From Aulostomus chinensis (lineage: Eukaryota; Chordata; Actinopteri; Syngnathiformes; Aulostomidae): a stretch of 64,000 bases of DNA. Positions 25,396 to 45,229 of this stretch are shown piece by piece. Position numbers and translations under genes: made by a program. The notes under the pieces were generated by a model. The model saw nothing but the letters and a program-made list of their open reading frames with translations. It did not search any database and was not told where the DNA came from. How positions within the stretch are numbered: position 1 is the first letter of the stretch; every line of letters begins with the position of its first letter. The stretch covers positions 7,709,009 to 7,773,008 of the forward strand of contig JBBMOA010000002.1 in assembly GCA_037954235.1 (NCBI GenBank). The letters are read 5' to 3'.

Positions 25396-27319
25396 CTGAA
25401 AAAAGATAAGTTAATGGGGACTTCACCGCATGTAAATTTGTGCCGAAGTCGTTTTATTTTCCTTCAACAGTATCATGTTGTGACCCTGTCTACTTACTGA
25501 AAAAGGAAAATTCATGATGTAATTACCAGTGAACAAGACGTCGTCTGATTGAGTGTCGAATTGTTTCCTTCCATCCTAAAGATCTGTATGAATGTTTGTG
25601 TGACTGTCAGCCTACAACCACTCAGTTCCTCCTTCTGCAGCCTCTGTGACAGGAACGCTCAGCTTGGGAACCCCCAAACAGATCTTTATAGCTTGCAACA
25701 CGTGGTGATGAGCGGGAACATGTTATTTTCATGCTTGGCTGGTCATGGGACTCTTTCCTCTGAAGGACCCATAGTTAGTGGGTCTTTAGGGTTGCGGATG
25801 TTTGCTATTCTGAGGTGAGGAGTCACAGACGCCTGCTGAATATTTCCGCCCGGTGTGAGAGGTTGACCACTGACCTTCATTCTCTGTTGTGGTCTCCACC
25901 TGATGCAGCACACAACTGGCCAGAGAGCATTTCCAGCTCAAACTTTCACTTTTTGATTTTTTTTCCAGCAGTTTTAAAGGTCTAAAAAGCGCATGGACTT
26001 TGAGTGAAGTGCCTGAAAATGTATTTGATTTAGTTCGTTAGTGAGTCTCTGTGTTGCTCATTTTTATAATTTTCTGGTGTTTGCTTTTAATTTTCAGAGA
26101 CGCGTAGACCCACTTATGTCCTGCCAAAGCGGTTTATACACTATGTGAACGCTGGGATCGGTTAATAAAAACTGTATTTTGGTTTTAAATTTGTAAGTTT
26201 GTGTTGTAGAAATGCTTCGCTCATGGTGACGGAAGAAGACCATTCCATGTCGCATAAATGGTTACTATTAGATCACCAATGGCTACACAAAACCTTTGGA
26301 GGCACGGCCAGTTCACGCTTGAACCCTTTCTTAGTTCTCCTCTGAAACCGCGTTCATCTCAAAGGTTCCTGAGTGATGTGGCAGGACCGACCACTGCAGT
26401 TACAGCAGTTTTAAGGGTTGATATCATTTGTTATGCAAAACCAGGCTGCATTTCACACTGGCCAGGGAAGAACTTGAGAAATTTGGGAACAGAGGAAACA
26501 GAAAGCCAGCCAGTAAAAACAACAACAACAACAAAAACAAACAACCACCTTAAGCAGTCCACAGTTGTTACCAAACACCTGAGTGACATCCTTGAGGACT
26601 TGTGACTTTCCAAGTGGAACTGCTGTGCCACATATTTTGTTGCTATATAATTTAGTACCAGGAATTCCACGAGCTTCTCTATCGGAATTACTTTCTTTGT
26701 CATAAGAGTGGTTCCACAGAGGACCTCGTGGTATTGAAAACAAAATCTACTTACATACAAAAAATGTATACAATACATCGATGCCATGCGGTATAGATAA
26801 TCCTACAGAGAAAATAAACCCATAAATGAAGGTGAAATTTAATGTACAATTTTAAATTAGGCTTCTTTTAATTTATTACCAAGACAAAACCTTTTCAACC
26901 AGCCAACCTCAATGCCAGTCGATCTCTCCATAGTCTAAAATATGAGTCAGGGAGCAGAGTTAGACTTTGTAAGCAGTTTCGGAAGTATTCATTTGTGTAT
27001 CCTTTCTTTGCAAAATCTATTTCTCCTATGTAAATAATAAAATAGCTCCACTGTAGAATTATTGGTCTCTGAGCTTCTTAAAAACACAAATTAACAATTA
27101 ATATTATTTGTATGAAACTTTTAGATTAAATTTAGAGAGAAATTCTTCATCTTGAAGTAACTGCCCCTTAGCATCCCGAGCTGGTAACGAATATAACAGC
27201 ATGTCTACCCATGTTGGTAAAATAACTATTTATTTTTGAAGATAATATTCACACTGTTCCAGATGTTAAAAAAGAGTTTTCAGTTCAAAAAAATCTACTA
27301 ACAACAATACTTGTTACTT

Positions 27320-27320
<1 letters not shown>

Positions 27321-27397
<77 letters not shown>
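27321..27397 (+). repeat. (ATT)n microsatellite
   Basis: About 25 uninterrupted trinucleotide units. They create an artefactual poly-tyrosine open frame. The array lies 0.3 kb upstream of the lysmd2 start codon. Confidence 0.95.
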
Positions 27398-27398
<1 letters not shown>

Positions 27399-27469
27399 GT
27401 TAGTACGCTTGTGTTTAAGGTATTCAATTTTCTTTTGAAAGCCAAACAGGAAACTGAGTTCTTCCTGAC

Positions 27470-27698
27470 TGGACGTACCGACGTAATGTACGTCATGTCG
27501 TCAACTATACGGGTGGCTAAAGCTACCAGTGAGGCAGTGGTCCACGAACATGGCTGCAGCTCCCAGGACTGACATGCGTAACATGACCGGGGATGGGAAC
27601 CCCCCTGCGTCCTGAACCGGCGACTGACGCGGCTGCAGCGAGTCCAGGGGTCCGCTGAAACCCACCGACGCGACCGGGCTTCATTTATTCAAGAGAAG
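27470..27698 (+). promoter_or_regulatory. lysmd2: lysmd2 promoter and 5' UTR, CpG-rich
   Basis: A CpG-rich stretch follows AT-rich flank and continues into exon 1. It contains a CRE-like TACGTCAT near 27489 and a possible 21-codon upstream open frame (ATG 27550, TGA 27613-27615). A YY1-like AAGATGGCGG (27696-27705) overlaps the start codon. The transcription start is not determined. Confidence 0.55.
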
Positions 27699-34939
<7,241 letters not shown>

Positions 34940-34974
34940 AGGACGAGTATGTTTACTTGAAGCCCCATCTTAAG

Positions 34975-34977
<3 letters not shown>

Positions 34978-35045
<68 letters not shown>
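34978..35045 (+). repeat. (CA)n microsatellite in the lysmd2 3' UTR
   Basis: A pure CA run of about 34 units. Confidence 0.95.
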
Positions 35046-35050
<5 letters not shown>

Positions 35051-35621
35051 TGACACAACATCTTCATGATTTTTTTTCTTTCCCCTTCTGCTTTTATGAA
35101 CCTATGTTGAACAAATGTGTTATTTTTTTTGCCTTTTCTTTATTGATTATTACAATTGTAATTGTTACAATGTGTGTGTGATTATTGTTGTTTTGTACCA
35201 TTTTACTGGGAGACTCAGCACTTATGGGCATCTTATATCTAAGGACGCTTTATCATATATTGCTGTACAGAACCCACCTGTTGCACACCCCCCCCCCCCC
35301 CCACACACACACACACACACACACTCAGAGATTTCAGAAGGATTAGCTCATGGTACTTGCAAACTAGTGCTTCTGATTTTCTGAATCCCCTCCTGGAATA
35401 GTACCTTTCAAAGTATATCCAAGCCTTGGTCCTCGGTGTTTACCCTGTATGAGTGTGCCCCACACTGGAAGCGTGGATGGACTCAAGCCTCTCGTTTGCC
35501 TCAGGAGTGTGTCCAGGGGAGTAACAGAAGGGTTTGCTCTATTTTTGAAGTGTGAATGTATTATTTATGTGTGTGGAGACGTGTCTGTTACAGTTTTATT
35601 GTGCTTCTAAAGACTATTGCT

Positions 35622-35627
35622 TTTATT
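35622..35627 (-). terminator. scg3: scg3 poly(A) signal (first of two)
   Basis: AATAAA on the minus strand, 8 bp from the opposing lysmd2 signal. A second minus-strand AATAAA is at 35595-35600. Confidence 0.55.
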
Positions 35628-36297
35628 TGGGGAGAATAAATACATATTTAAAGACCAAAGACCCGACGTTTTGTCATGACAATGCCAGTAGAAGTAAAGA
35701 AAAGACAATGTTTTAATTGATTTTGCACTCCAGGAAGAAAAAATCACATATTTACATTTAAAAATATCTCATCTGGTGTCTTTAAAGAGATGGAAATGTT
35801 TATCGCTGACACATGCAGAGAGAAATGATTCAGACATCGCCCCCGTGTGGGCCTCAAGAGTTATTACAGCAGAACAGAACAAAGGAGTCAAGGGTCGCTG
35901 ACTACAAAACATGTTTTTGGTCAAATAAGAAGCAAGAGTACATTAAGGTCTTACATATACAATAGATAAAGAAATATAGTAGGCTAAGACATCACACATA
36001 ATGAGTAAAAGTTGATATATGTGTTTTTAAAAATATATATTAGAAACAGCAGTGGATGACAATGCTAGATTAACACTCTGGGATGTAAACGGAGAGCAAA
36101 TGAGTCATTTTACTGCTTTGTTTGTCGTTATTAAATCCCTTCTCTTGATAATTCTATGGGAGGGTAAAGAAGTTCCTCTAAGCAGGTAGTTATTAGTACA
36201 CAGTACCATGCTGGGGGAAAAAACTGCAAGAATCAAGGTTCTGTTGGAGGGAGTAGTCCTGTATTTCAGGCCTGAGACTGGAGGACGGAGGGCGGAT
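35628..36297 (-). other. scg3: scg3 3' UTR
   Basis: About 0.7 kb from the stop codon to the first minus-strand AATAAA. No repeats or coding potential were seen. Confidence 0.55.
35635..35640 (+). terminator. lysmd2: lysmd2 poly(A) signal
   Basis: AATAAA, about 700 bp after the stop codon. It interleaves with minus-strand signals for scg3. Confidence 0.65.
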
Positions 36298-36416
36298 TCA
36301 CAGGCTGCTGTAGATCCTCTTGATGGTGTCGCCCTCGTCCTTGGTGATGATGCCCTTCTCGATGTAAGCGTCCACCTGCTGGTCCATGAAGTCCTTCAGT
36401 TTTGACAAGTCATAAT
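36298..36416 (-). CDS. scg3: scg3 coding exon 12 with stop codon
   Basis: It encodes DYDLSKLKDFMDQQVDAYI to DTIKRIYSSL and TGA (36300-36298). The C-terminus is nearly the same as in mammals. The acceptor is TTTTTACAG. Confidence 0.95.
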
Positions 36417-37464
36417 CTGTAAAAAAAAGGAAATAACGTGTCTATAATTGAGAAAGGAAGTGAAACATCCAGGACACATAAGACAACAGAATCTTATCGT
36501 GATGCTTGAACTTAATGATCTGCTTGAATTCAGAGCAGTGCATAAAGAAAAGAACGAGGGTTATAATTTGAGATTTTACTTAGCTGTCAAAACAGTGGGT
36601 GGGTAAAGAATTAGGGTAGCATTTATATTTACGTACTATATTGGGTTGTATATAAAATAGGGATCTTCTTAATATTAGAGATTGTACTGGTTGTACATAG
36701 ACTAGAGATATTTGTTTATAAATTGGGTTGGTTTGTACTGTTTAAAGGATCAGGACGATGTTTCTAACTTTCCATACATGAGCTGAAGATAAGAGGTAGG
36801 AGTAAAACTTCCTCCTACTCCTTTTTCAACATGTACTGCAGTATTCAATGTGTTTTGTTTCAGATTATTTGTGTACTGTATCCCGAAGTGTCTTCTTAAG
36901 ACAAGACACCCAAACAGGCCATAATGTGGCTGTCGTTCATGATCAGGACGGATTAAGGTCAGAGTTAGCACGTCTGCTGGAGAATATAACCAGCAAGAAC
37001 ATGAAACAGAAAGGCAGAAAGATTGGTGACGGACACTTAACAGGTTACACTTATCAAACAATTCAATTGAAGGAAACAATTTACAACAATTCACCAAGTT
37101 CTAGACACACTGCTTGGACTCACTTTGCTCTAAAGTCATTATCCCAGCAGGATGGGGCTTCTTTTAGAGAAGAACCGACTCGGTATCATCAACCACGGCA
37201 AGAAAAGCAAACAGTGCCGTCTCTGCTCTGATGAGTAAAGAGGGGACAGCTGGACAGAGGACAGCGCGTATGCTTTTCTGCTCGAGCAGTGATGTACTTG
37301 ATTGCTCTGAGACGCGGTTCACTACTGACAAACAAGACCTGTGTGAGGGATTAACACTCAGCGCTGCTCTTTGCTGCCCTGACTGTCACAAGTCCAGAAC
37401 CGAAATCAGGATGTCGCCTCTCCGTCCATCTGCTGCTCTGGCTAATCTGTGTCATGTGTAGGCG

Positions 37465-37513
<49 letters not shown>

Positions 37514-40500
37514 ACGCACACACACATTTACACGCCCTGTGATTGTCCTAATGGGTTCTTCTGGTAGAGTAAACACAATAAATGGCCTAGCAGGCGCACT
37601 CTGTTTCTATGGCATTGTTTTTGGTTGAAAAGGCTTTTGTTCTCCACCAGCTGTACCTTCTCTAAAGAGGAAGAAATGCAGAGAAAGTAGAGGGAGAAAT
37701 TTAGAGTGTTGGACGAGCAGGAACTAATGTTCTTCATGCTGGCTGCTGAGAGTCCCTTACCAGGAATATTGGGTGAGCATTTAGACTCCAGACTGAGCTC
37801 GTCTGTTCTCGTACCATTATCTGTCTGTCTCCTCCGCACTGACAGGCAGGCACGGAGGCCCCTGTTGTCCCAGACAACCGCTACACACACTAGAATGCTA
37901 ATGAAGTAGCCCATACACAGCCAGGTTGGAGATGAGCACCACACAAAAGTTCCCTGCTGCTACGGCCCTGCAGCTCCCATCTGCTCATCAGTACTGTAAA
38001 CTCACTCTCGGGCTTTTTTTTTTTCTTTCTCTGCGGTTTTCAAGAGGCAGCCAGGAATCTGGGTCAAACCCTGTTCTATCTGTTGCACTGACTGAATTAT
38101 TTTTTTGGCACCAAATATTGATCTGCGCACATTAGATCAGGCCACTGAGCATCAACTGTTGGTTCACTTTGATTTCTGGCCGAGCATCACTCGTACAATG
38201 ATCACTTCGGCACTGCTTCGTTAAAGGACGTAGTTTCGTTACATCTTGAGAATGCTGCCCAGTACAATACAAGAAGCCTGGTTTGATGACCGTGTTCATA
38301 TCTGAGGATGTCCAATCCATACACGGAAGGTGGTTTGCAGCTCCCCAGCTCCTTCCATTATTACCTATCATTTGGTTGTCAGCAAGTCCATAGGTTTTTG
38401 GACCCTGATGTGACTAAAAACTGGAAAACCACTGAAGGGTATACGCTACAGAATTTAAATGTTGATTCAAGATGTCTATACTCCATGAAATCATTGCCTA
38501 AGATCCTGGCCGGCACTCCCATTGAAGTATCATTCAACATTCTGAAGAGATTAGATTATCGATTGGAAAATATGGAAGGATAATGGAGTAACAAAGCTTT
38601 GTCATTTACTCTCTAATGATGACCACAATCGTTGAAAAGAATTTGATGATTTAATCATTGATTATAATATCCCAGTGAGCGAGTACTTGAACTATATCAC
38701 TCTCCAGCATTCTATTGAATTATGTGTGTAACTGCAAACACAGATTTGAAAATGTTCGACGCAGTCATGATCTGTGAAACAAAAACATAGTTAAGTTATG
38801 GTATTCAACTTTAAATGATAGTAGCGGTGATCAATTTGATGTTTGGACAAAAAAAAAAAGGGCCAGAGATCTGCATAAACGGGAGGAAGAGCTGTCCTGG
38901 AATGATACATGGAAAAATGCAAGGCAACCCTTTCCATGTCTAAAAAACAAACTAAGACAATTCAAAATACTCAACAGATTATATTACACACCCTCAAAAC
39001 TATTTACAATGGGCTTACAAGAGGACAGTAGCTGTCCAAAATGCGGCAGTACCGATGGAACCTTGCTCCATTTACTCTGGGACTACCATGAAATAAAAGA
39101 AATTTGGTTTGGCATCACAAAACGGGCCGTGAACCCGATCAACAAAAGCATTCCACTGACACCAGAATCATGTATATTAGGGGATTCACATAATTTAAAA
39201 AAAGTTTCACCTGGAGAAAAATGGGTCTTCCTCTCGTTGTGCATGATTACTAAAAAAATAATCATGAACCACTGGATTTGTTCCACGGCTCCCTCCGGGA
39301 AGGAATGGGTCACTGAGGCCGTGGAGACAATAAATTTAGAGAAAATGGTCTTTAGATTAGAAAATAATGACCGGGGTTATGTGGACATTTGGGTTCCGTT
39401 AGAAAATTATCTACTGTCATTATGGTGCACATGGTTTTGGTTTAGTTTTTGTTGTTGTTGTTGTTGCTATTGTTGTTTAGGAAGTTGGCTTGTTGAGATT
39501 TGATGAGCTTAGGTGCCTGAAATCATTAAAAAGGAGTAACGGGGAGGGATGGCTAGGGTTGGAAAGTACTGGAAGCGTGCTGTTTATCTGATTATGTCTC
39601 ATTTAAAAAAAATGTTATTATTATTTTGAATACGTTTGTGTGTACAAGTATGTTTGTGTTTGTGTATATGTCTCTGTAAAATAAAATTTATTAAAAAAAA
39701 AAGCATGTAGTTTTGTCTAATTCCCCATCCACTCCTGTTCCCTTTGCTAAGCTAACTAGCAGTCAGCTGATCTGGTACGTTCTGACTCCTCCTCCTATTG
39801 AAGCGGCTCAAAGAGATGGATGGCTATCACCCTGTTGAGAGATCAGTGCCCTGAGCTTTGGAGAGCAGCAACATTTTCTTGGCTTTTTCCCATCCATCCA
39901 TCCATTGTCTTCCGCTTATTCCTGTTAAGGGTCGCGGGGGGGTGGAGTCTATCCCAGCAGCCTTCAGGTGAGAGGCGGGGTTCACCCTGGACAGGTCACC
40001 AGTCCATCACAGGACCAACACATAGAGACAGACAACCATTCACACTCACAGTCACACCTACGGTCAATTTAGAGTATCAATCAGCCTCGTCCCCTCTTGA
40101 TGTCTTTGGACTGTGGGAGGAAGCTGGAGTACCAGAGAGAACCCACACAGGAACAGGGAGAACATGGAGACTCCACAGAGAAAGATCCCATGCTGGAGCC
40201 GGGACTCGAACCCGGCACCTTCTTGCTGTGAGGCCACAGTGCTGACCACTGCACCACCGTGCAGCCCTGGCTTTTTCAGGTATGACAAAATATTCAAAGG
40301 GAAGCATCCAGTGACAAAGATTTGATGGTCTTTTCATGATGTTTTTTGTTGCTGTTGTTGCGTTAGAAGTGCAAATGGATTCAGTCTCTGCGACATTTCT
40401 TTTTGTCATACATGACTGGATCCACACACGCCATAGATGTTGAGGGACAGGTAGCGAGATTAACTCAGGGGACCTTTGTCTCAGGACAAAACCGCTGCAT

Positions 40501-43090
40501 CACGGGTAATTAGGACAGACTCCTGAAGAATGATCCATATTCATAAGATTTCCCACTTCCATAAATCTATTTAAATTGCTAATTGAAGTTAACAAAAGAG
40601 GCTTTAAATGTTTTGTTCTTCTGTGCGTCACCTTAGACCCACCTGTGACCCACCACGACTCAAGAGAGGAGAAAATGTTTTCTTGTTCGTAAAACACAGC
40701 AAAGGCCGGATGGGGAGGACATCATTAGACTCGATGAAGTTATTCACAGACGTGATTCAGCTGCCGGACGTGATCAAGGTCTGCAGCTGAGCTCTTTCAA
40801 TACGCGAAGAACGGGAGTGTGTCTCACCATCTTTGCCCTCTTCTTTGTTGTGTTTCTTCAACCATTCGATGTTCTTGCGGATGGCCTCCAGATACGTCTC
40901 AGACTTGCCGGGCCGATCTGAGGGGAAGACACAAGAACACATCTTACATCCAAGAAGAGTTTGAAAAGGCTTCTAGTGTAGAGCATCAGTACTCAGAGGA
41001 GAATTCCCTTGAAAGACACTCATAGATTTATTAATTATTTATCCCACAAAACTTTCCTCAAGCAAAACTTATGCTTCATTTTTTTTTTTTAAATCTATGC
41101 AGTGATGGGAACTCGGTTCATGAGAACTAAATTGAGGCTTGTGACTGATCAGGATTAGATTGTTTCACCAAATTTTCAATAAAATATTCCGCTAAATAAT
41201 TCAAACACAGCCGAAAAGCTTCCATAAATTCTTATGTAACTCTGCACAGCCTGTTAACACATAGCACATATTTTAGTTGTCCTTGTGGGATTTACTTCAT
41301 TCTCTGCTGAAATGTCCAGAGGATAATCCCGCTGTGTTTCATTTTGTTTTTCTCTCCTCTGTGCGTGTGTGTGACTGTGTATTGAGCTGACAGACAATAA
41401 TGGCAGCTTTGATAGGCTTTCCTGTTGTTGTTATTGAACTGGCCTAGTTCAGGGACAAGCAGGGTCTTAGCTGGGATCGCCCTGGTGTTGTTTATGAGCC
41501 GTCGGCCCTGCTGAGCCCCAACAAAAGGTCTGAGGTGGTCTCAACCGTCACATTTGTACGCTTAACTAAAGCAGCACAGAGATGATTGCTTCATTTCATT
41601 CACTGAATTGATGTCACTTAGTTATATTCATGCATTTATTTGAGACCTCAGGAAAAAAAAAAATCAAAGCAGTTAAATCACATAGGAAACAAAGAGTCAA
41701 GCTGGATCTAGAACCTAGATCACTTCTCAACGGCTCAGTGTGAATCAGGTAGTTTTAGCGGGTCATCAGAGCGGCGTTGTGGACTGACTGGTCTCGGCTG
41801 ACAGCGTCTCCTCCTTGGTGGAGTCCTTCAGGTTCTCGTACTCCTTCTGCATCTTGGCGGCTTCGGCCTTTGTGTTGTCGTCCTCGTCCAAACTCTTTGC
41901 TAGACCAACAGCAGAATGTTGAAAATGGATAAAAGTCTGCTTGTCTGATTAACAAGTACGTTTTTCGATAAATTTCTTACTTTTAAGAGCAGACCAAAAA
42001 ATCGAGATGAGGTAGGCTTTTTTCTACCAGTCAGATAAATAAAGTATTTGTTGCAGTTAATCGGTACGTAGAAAACTTAAAGTACCTCATGTGTGGTGTA
42101 GTACTTATAGATCAGATATTTAAATAGCAAAATGCTAGACGTCATCAAGAGCTCGACAAGAGAAAAGAACCTTTCTAGATCAGTTTTATGTCTGAAGAAC
42201 TGACAGACCCCGGAAGAGATGATAACCGGGTTTTATATTTCAAATATGGTTTACTTATAGAGCAATGATCAAACCATGTGTCATATTTTCTGATAAAAAA
42301 AAGTATTCTCTCTACCGTTGGATCCCATGAAATCCGGTGGCCCGAGAGATTTGCCCAATTTGTTCTTGGTCTGCATGGCAATCATAGCGTCCAGGTTTTC
42401 TGCGGGTGGGTGAGACAGGACAAATATTAATTTCAAGTTTGTGCAGCATTGTGTCACCAGTTCACAGTGCCGACAATGAATGGCAGCCTCAAGCTCTTCC
42501 TCTGTGACTCAGAGGCTTGAAGGGATTTAATTCAGTTAACGCAAATGAGGGATGAGTGTACGACGGTCCTAATATTCTAGTTTGCACTGCTTGCACTGTG
42601 GATCGTTTGTTTATGAATTGCATGCTGAATACTGGCCAGACTGCTGCTGTATCAGAACAGGCGCTTCTGATATAATTAATAATGTTTGTCACACCATGTA
42701 CTGCTTCTCTGTGTCAAACTGTTGGCCAACAGTGGGTCAGGAGCCCTTCAGGTGTGTCACTCAAAACATTGCAGTCCAAAATGACACAACCACAGCAACA
42801 CGTCCTCTCTGATCAACAATGCTGGGGTAATTATGATGTCAAACTCCACATGAATCCACGACCGGCCATGCCCTGGTTTCTTCCACACAGAGAAAATGCC
42901 AGAATGTTTTCAGTTTTTGGTTCAGATTCTGAAGGTGATGATGAAACATGGAAACTTGATTAATAATCGCTAATCACATGAAGGGGAGTTCCGCACACAC
43001 GACAGCCACGCTCTCCTACAGTATGTACCACACCTCCTTCCCTGCACTTCCTCTGTGGATTCATGCCACCTCCTGCACCTGGACCACACA

Positions 43091-43173
<83 letters not shown>

Positions 43174-45162
43174 GCACGCACGCATGCACGCACACACACA
43201 GACACACACACACACACACACTGCTCGTCTTCCTCCCTCCCTCTCCTCTGCATCTCTGGCTCTCTGTAGCTGAAGGACAGCTGTGTGTGCTCAGTTGTGT
43301 ACCTGGGTCACTCACTGGAACACCGTATCCAGTCGGGGGCAGTTGCTAGGCGATAGTGACAACTGTCCCGTTGTCCCTGACAATCTGTAACAAACTATAA
43401 GGCCAAAGCCAGGGGAGGCTGCCAGGGAAACTCGCTTCCTATGCATTGTTAAAAGGCTGTTATGTTCTATGTGACGTAAGCCAATTTTTCTCTGCCGCCG
43501 CCACTGGAGGTCATCTGAAGGAGTATCGATCATCCCTCCATGGTCAACAAACGATTTAACACTCTGTCACAGCTTTTGTACACATTCTCAACCCACGACA
43601 GTTGGTTTCAGATTATATTTCTGCTCCCATTAGATAATGAACAGAAAATTAAAATTAAATTAATTTAAATAAATTTTCTTAAGTTTCCTGCTTCTAAAAG
43701 TTCAGGATTTTTCAAATGAAGCCTCTTCCCAGTCCTGATGGTCATTTTAAACAGAGAGCAAGGAGCGAGATGTCAGGTCTGGGGCTTGCTGCTGCTCACA
43801 GAGCTGATGACTTCCCTCACCAGCACTGCCTCGTGACCTTTTCTCTGGATACTGACGGGACGGCCATAAACCAGGCTGGAAATAGGACTCCCCTGACACT
43901 AATCTGTCTGTGAGAGCTTTACACTCGACTGCAGGGGCTGATAGGGAAAACTAGCCTGGTTCAACACGTATAGAAAACCAGGAGAGAGCAGTGATAAGAG
44001 GTTAGATGCATATATGCTAGAAGTGGCCATCTCTCTCTGTCCCACTCAGCGTGTGTGTGTTAGGCCACGAAGATCTAAGATGATACCCGTAACTTACATT
44101 GTTTCATATCAAACTCTGTGCAACTGACACCACAATAAAGACATTATTCTTGCTTTTTTTTCATTTTAGGAGTATTTCCTCTGGTCTGCAGAGTCACTGT
44201 ACTGAGTTCCTGTTGTTCTCACAGTGTCATGGTCAGCCCTCTCATTCCTACCCCTAATTCGAATTCGTTCCTTGGTATGACAACATTCCTCATAAGCATT
44301 TCTTTAGTATAAGTAAATTATACCATTGTGACATGGCACCAATGAGAGTGACTATAAAAGATGGAAAGTAAAAAAATTAAAAATAAAAACCAACCTTTAA
44401 TGAAAACGATTTTGTGAAACTAGAATGTCAAGAATGATCAGTTAAATAATAAACTACAATTCTGGTAAGATATTTAAGTGCGTTATGCTCTGAATACTCT
44501 CGAGTGGCTTAATCAATACCAAATAAATCATTCATTCTTGGTTTTTAAAGCAGCCATAACTCATCAAAAGAAATGAAACCTTTCTTTCAGCAATCTAGAC
44601 TGAATTTACTAAACAGTGAGTAATTGATTAAGTTTTTTACAGTTGTGGAATTGATGGACTTTTTAACTCTCGCTCTCTCTATATGCATATATATAAATAT
44701 ACACACAAATCTATCTCTCCCTCTCTCTATATAATAGAAATATATAAACATATACGTAAATATAAATACATATAAACATATATGTATTTCTATATGTAAA
44801 TATACACACGCATATAGATATAGACACAGGTGTAGAAAACATGGGATAAATGGTGGTTAAAGGACGTATGAACCATTCTGACAGACGCCGCGCTGACGCT
44901 GACATATGAACGCGTCTCACCCAGGTAGGAAACTCCCTCCTCAGGTGTGATGGTGCCGTACTTCACCATCATCTTCACAAAGTCAATCAGTGTCTTCATG
45001 ATGGTGATCAGCGTCTCTCTCTCCTGAACGTCTTGATCTACAACGGCAAACAAGAAACCTCATTAAAACATTTTTTTTTGTAACAGGTTGCCATGGTGAT
45101 AATGTTACTGTGCTGTACTTGACTGTGGGAGTCAGGATGATGGGACTATCATTAATTAGTGA

Positions 45163-45229
<67 letters not shown>

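Larger units (their letters stand above)
21431..27470. other. intergenic, tmod3 to lysmd2
   Basis: I see no coding exon here, and in particular no second tropomodulin. The interval holds a SINE copy (22170-22489), a different tRNA-like SINE (24028-24303), a CTCF-like motif (23781-23794), a pure TG array (25355-25393) and an ATT array (27321-27397). Confidence 0.55.
34940..35660 (+). other. lysmd2: lysmd2 3' UTR
   Basis: It runs from the stop codon to the AATAAA at 35635-35640. It contains (CA)34 at 34978-35045, only 38 bp after the stop codon, and a poly-C/CA run at 35287-35323. Confidence 0.7.
36417..40827 (-). other. scg3: scg3 intron 11
   Basis: A 4.4 kb intron. It carries a CG/CA tract (37462-37527), an L1-like relic (38300-39705) and SINE copy 4 (39890-40267). 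No exon is seen. Confidence 0.6.

Noticed and set aside
26431..26787. 118-codon minus-strand frame between tmod3 and lysmd2
   Set aside because: Part of it is a translated CAA/GTT repeat; no homology recognised.
36848..37231. 127-codon plus-strand frame in scg3 intron 11
   Set aside because: It resembles no protein family I know and has no supporting signals.
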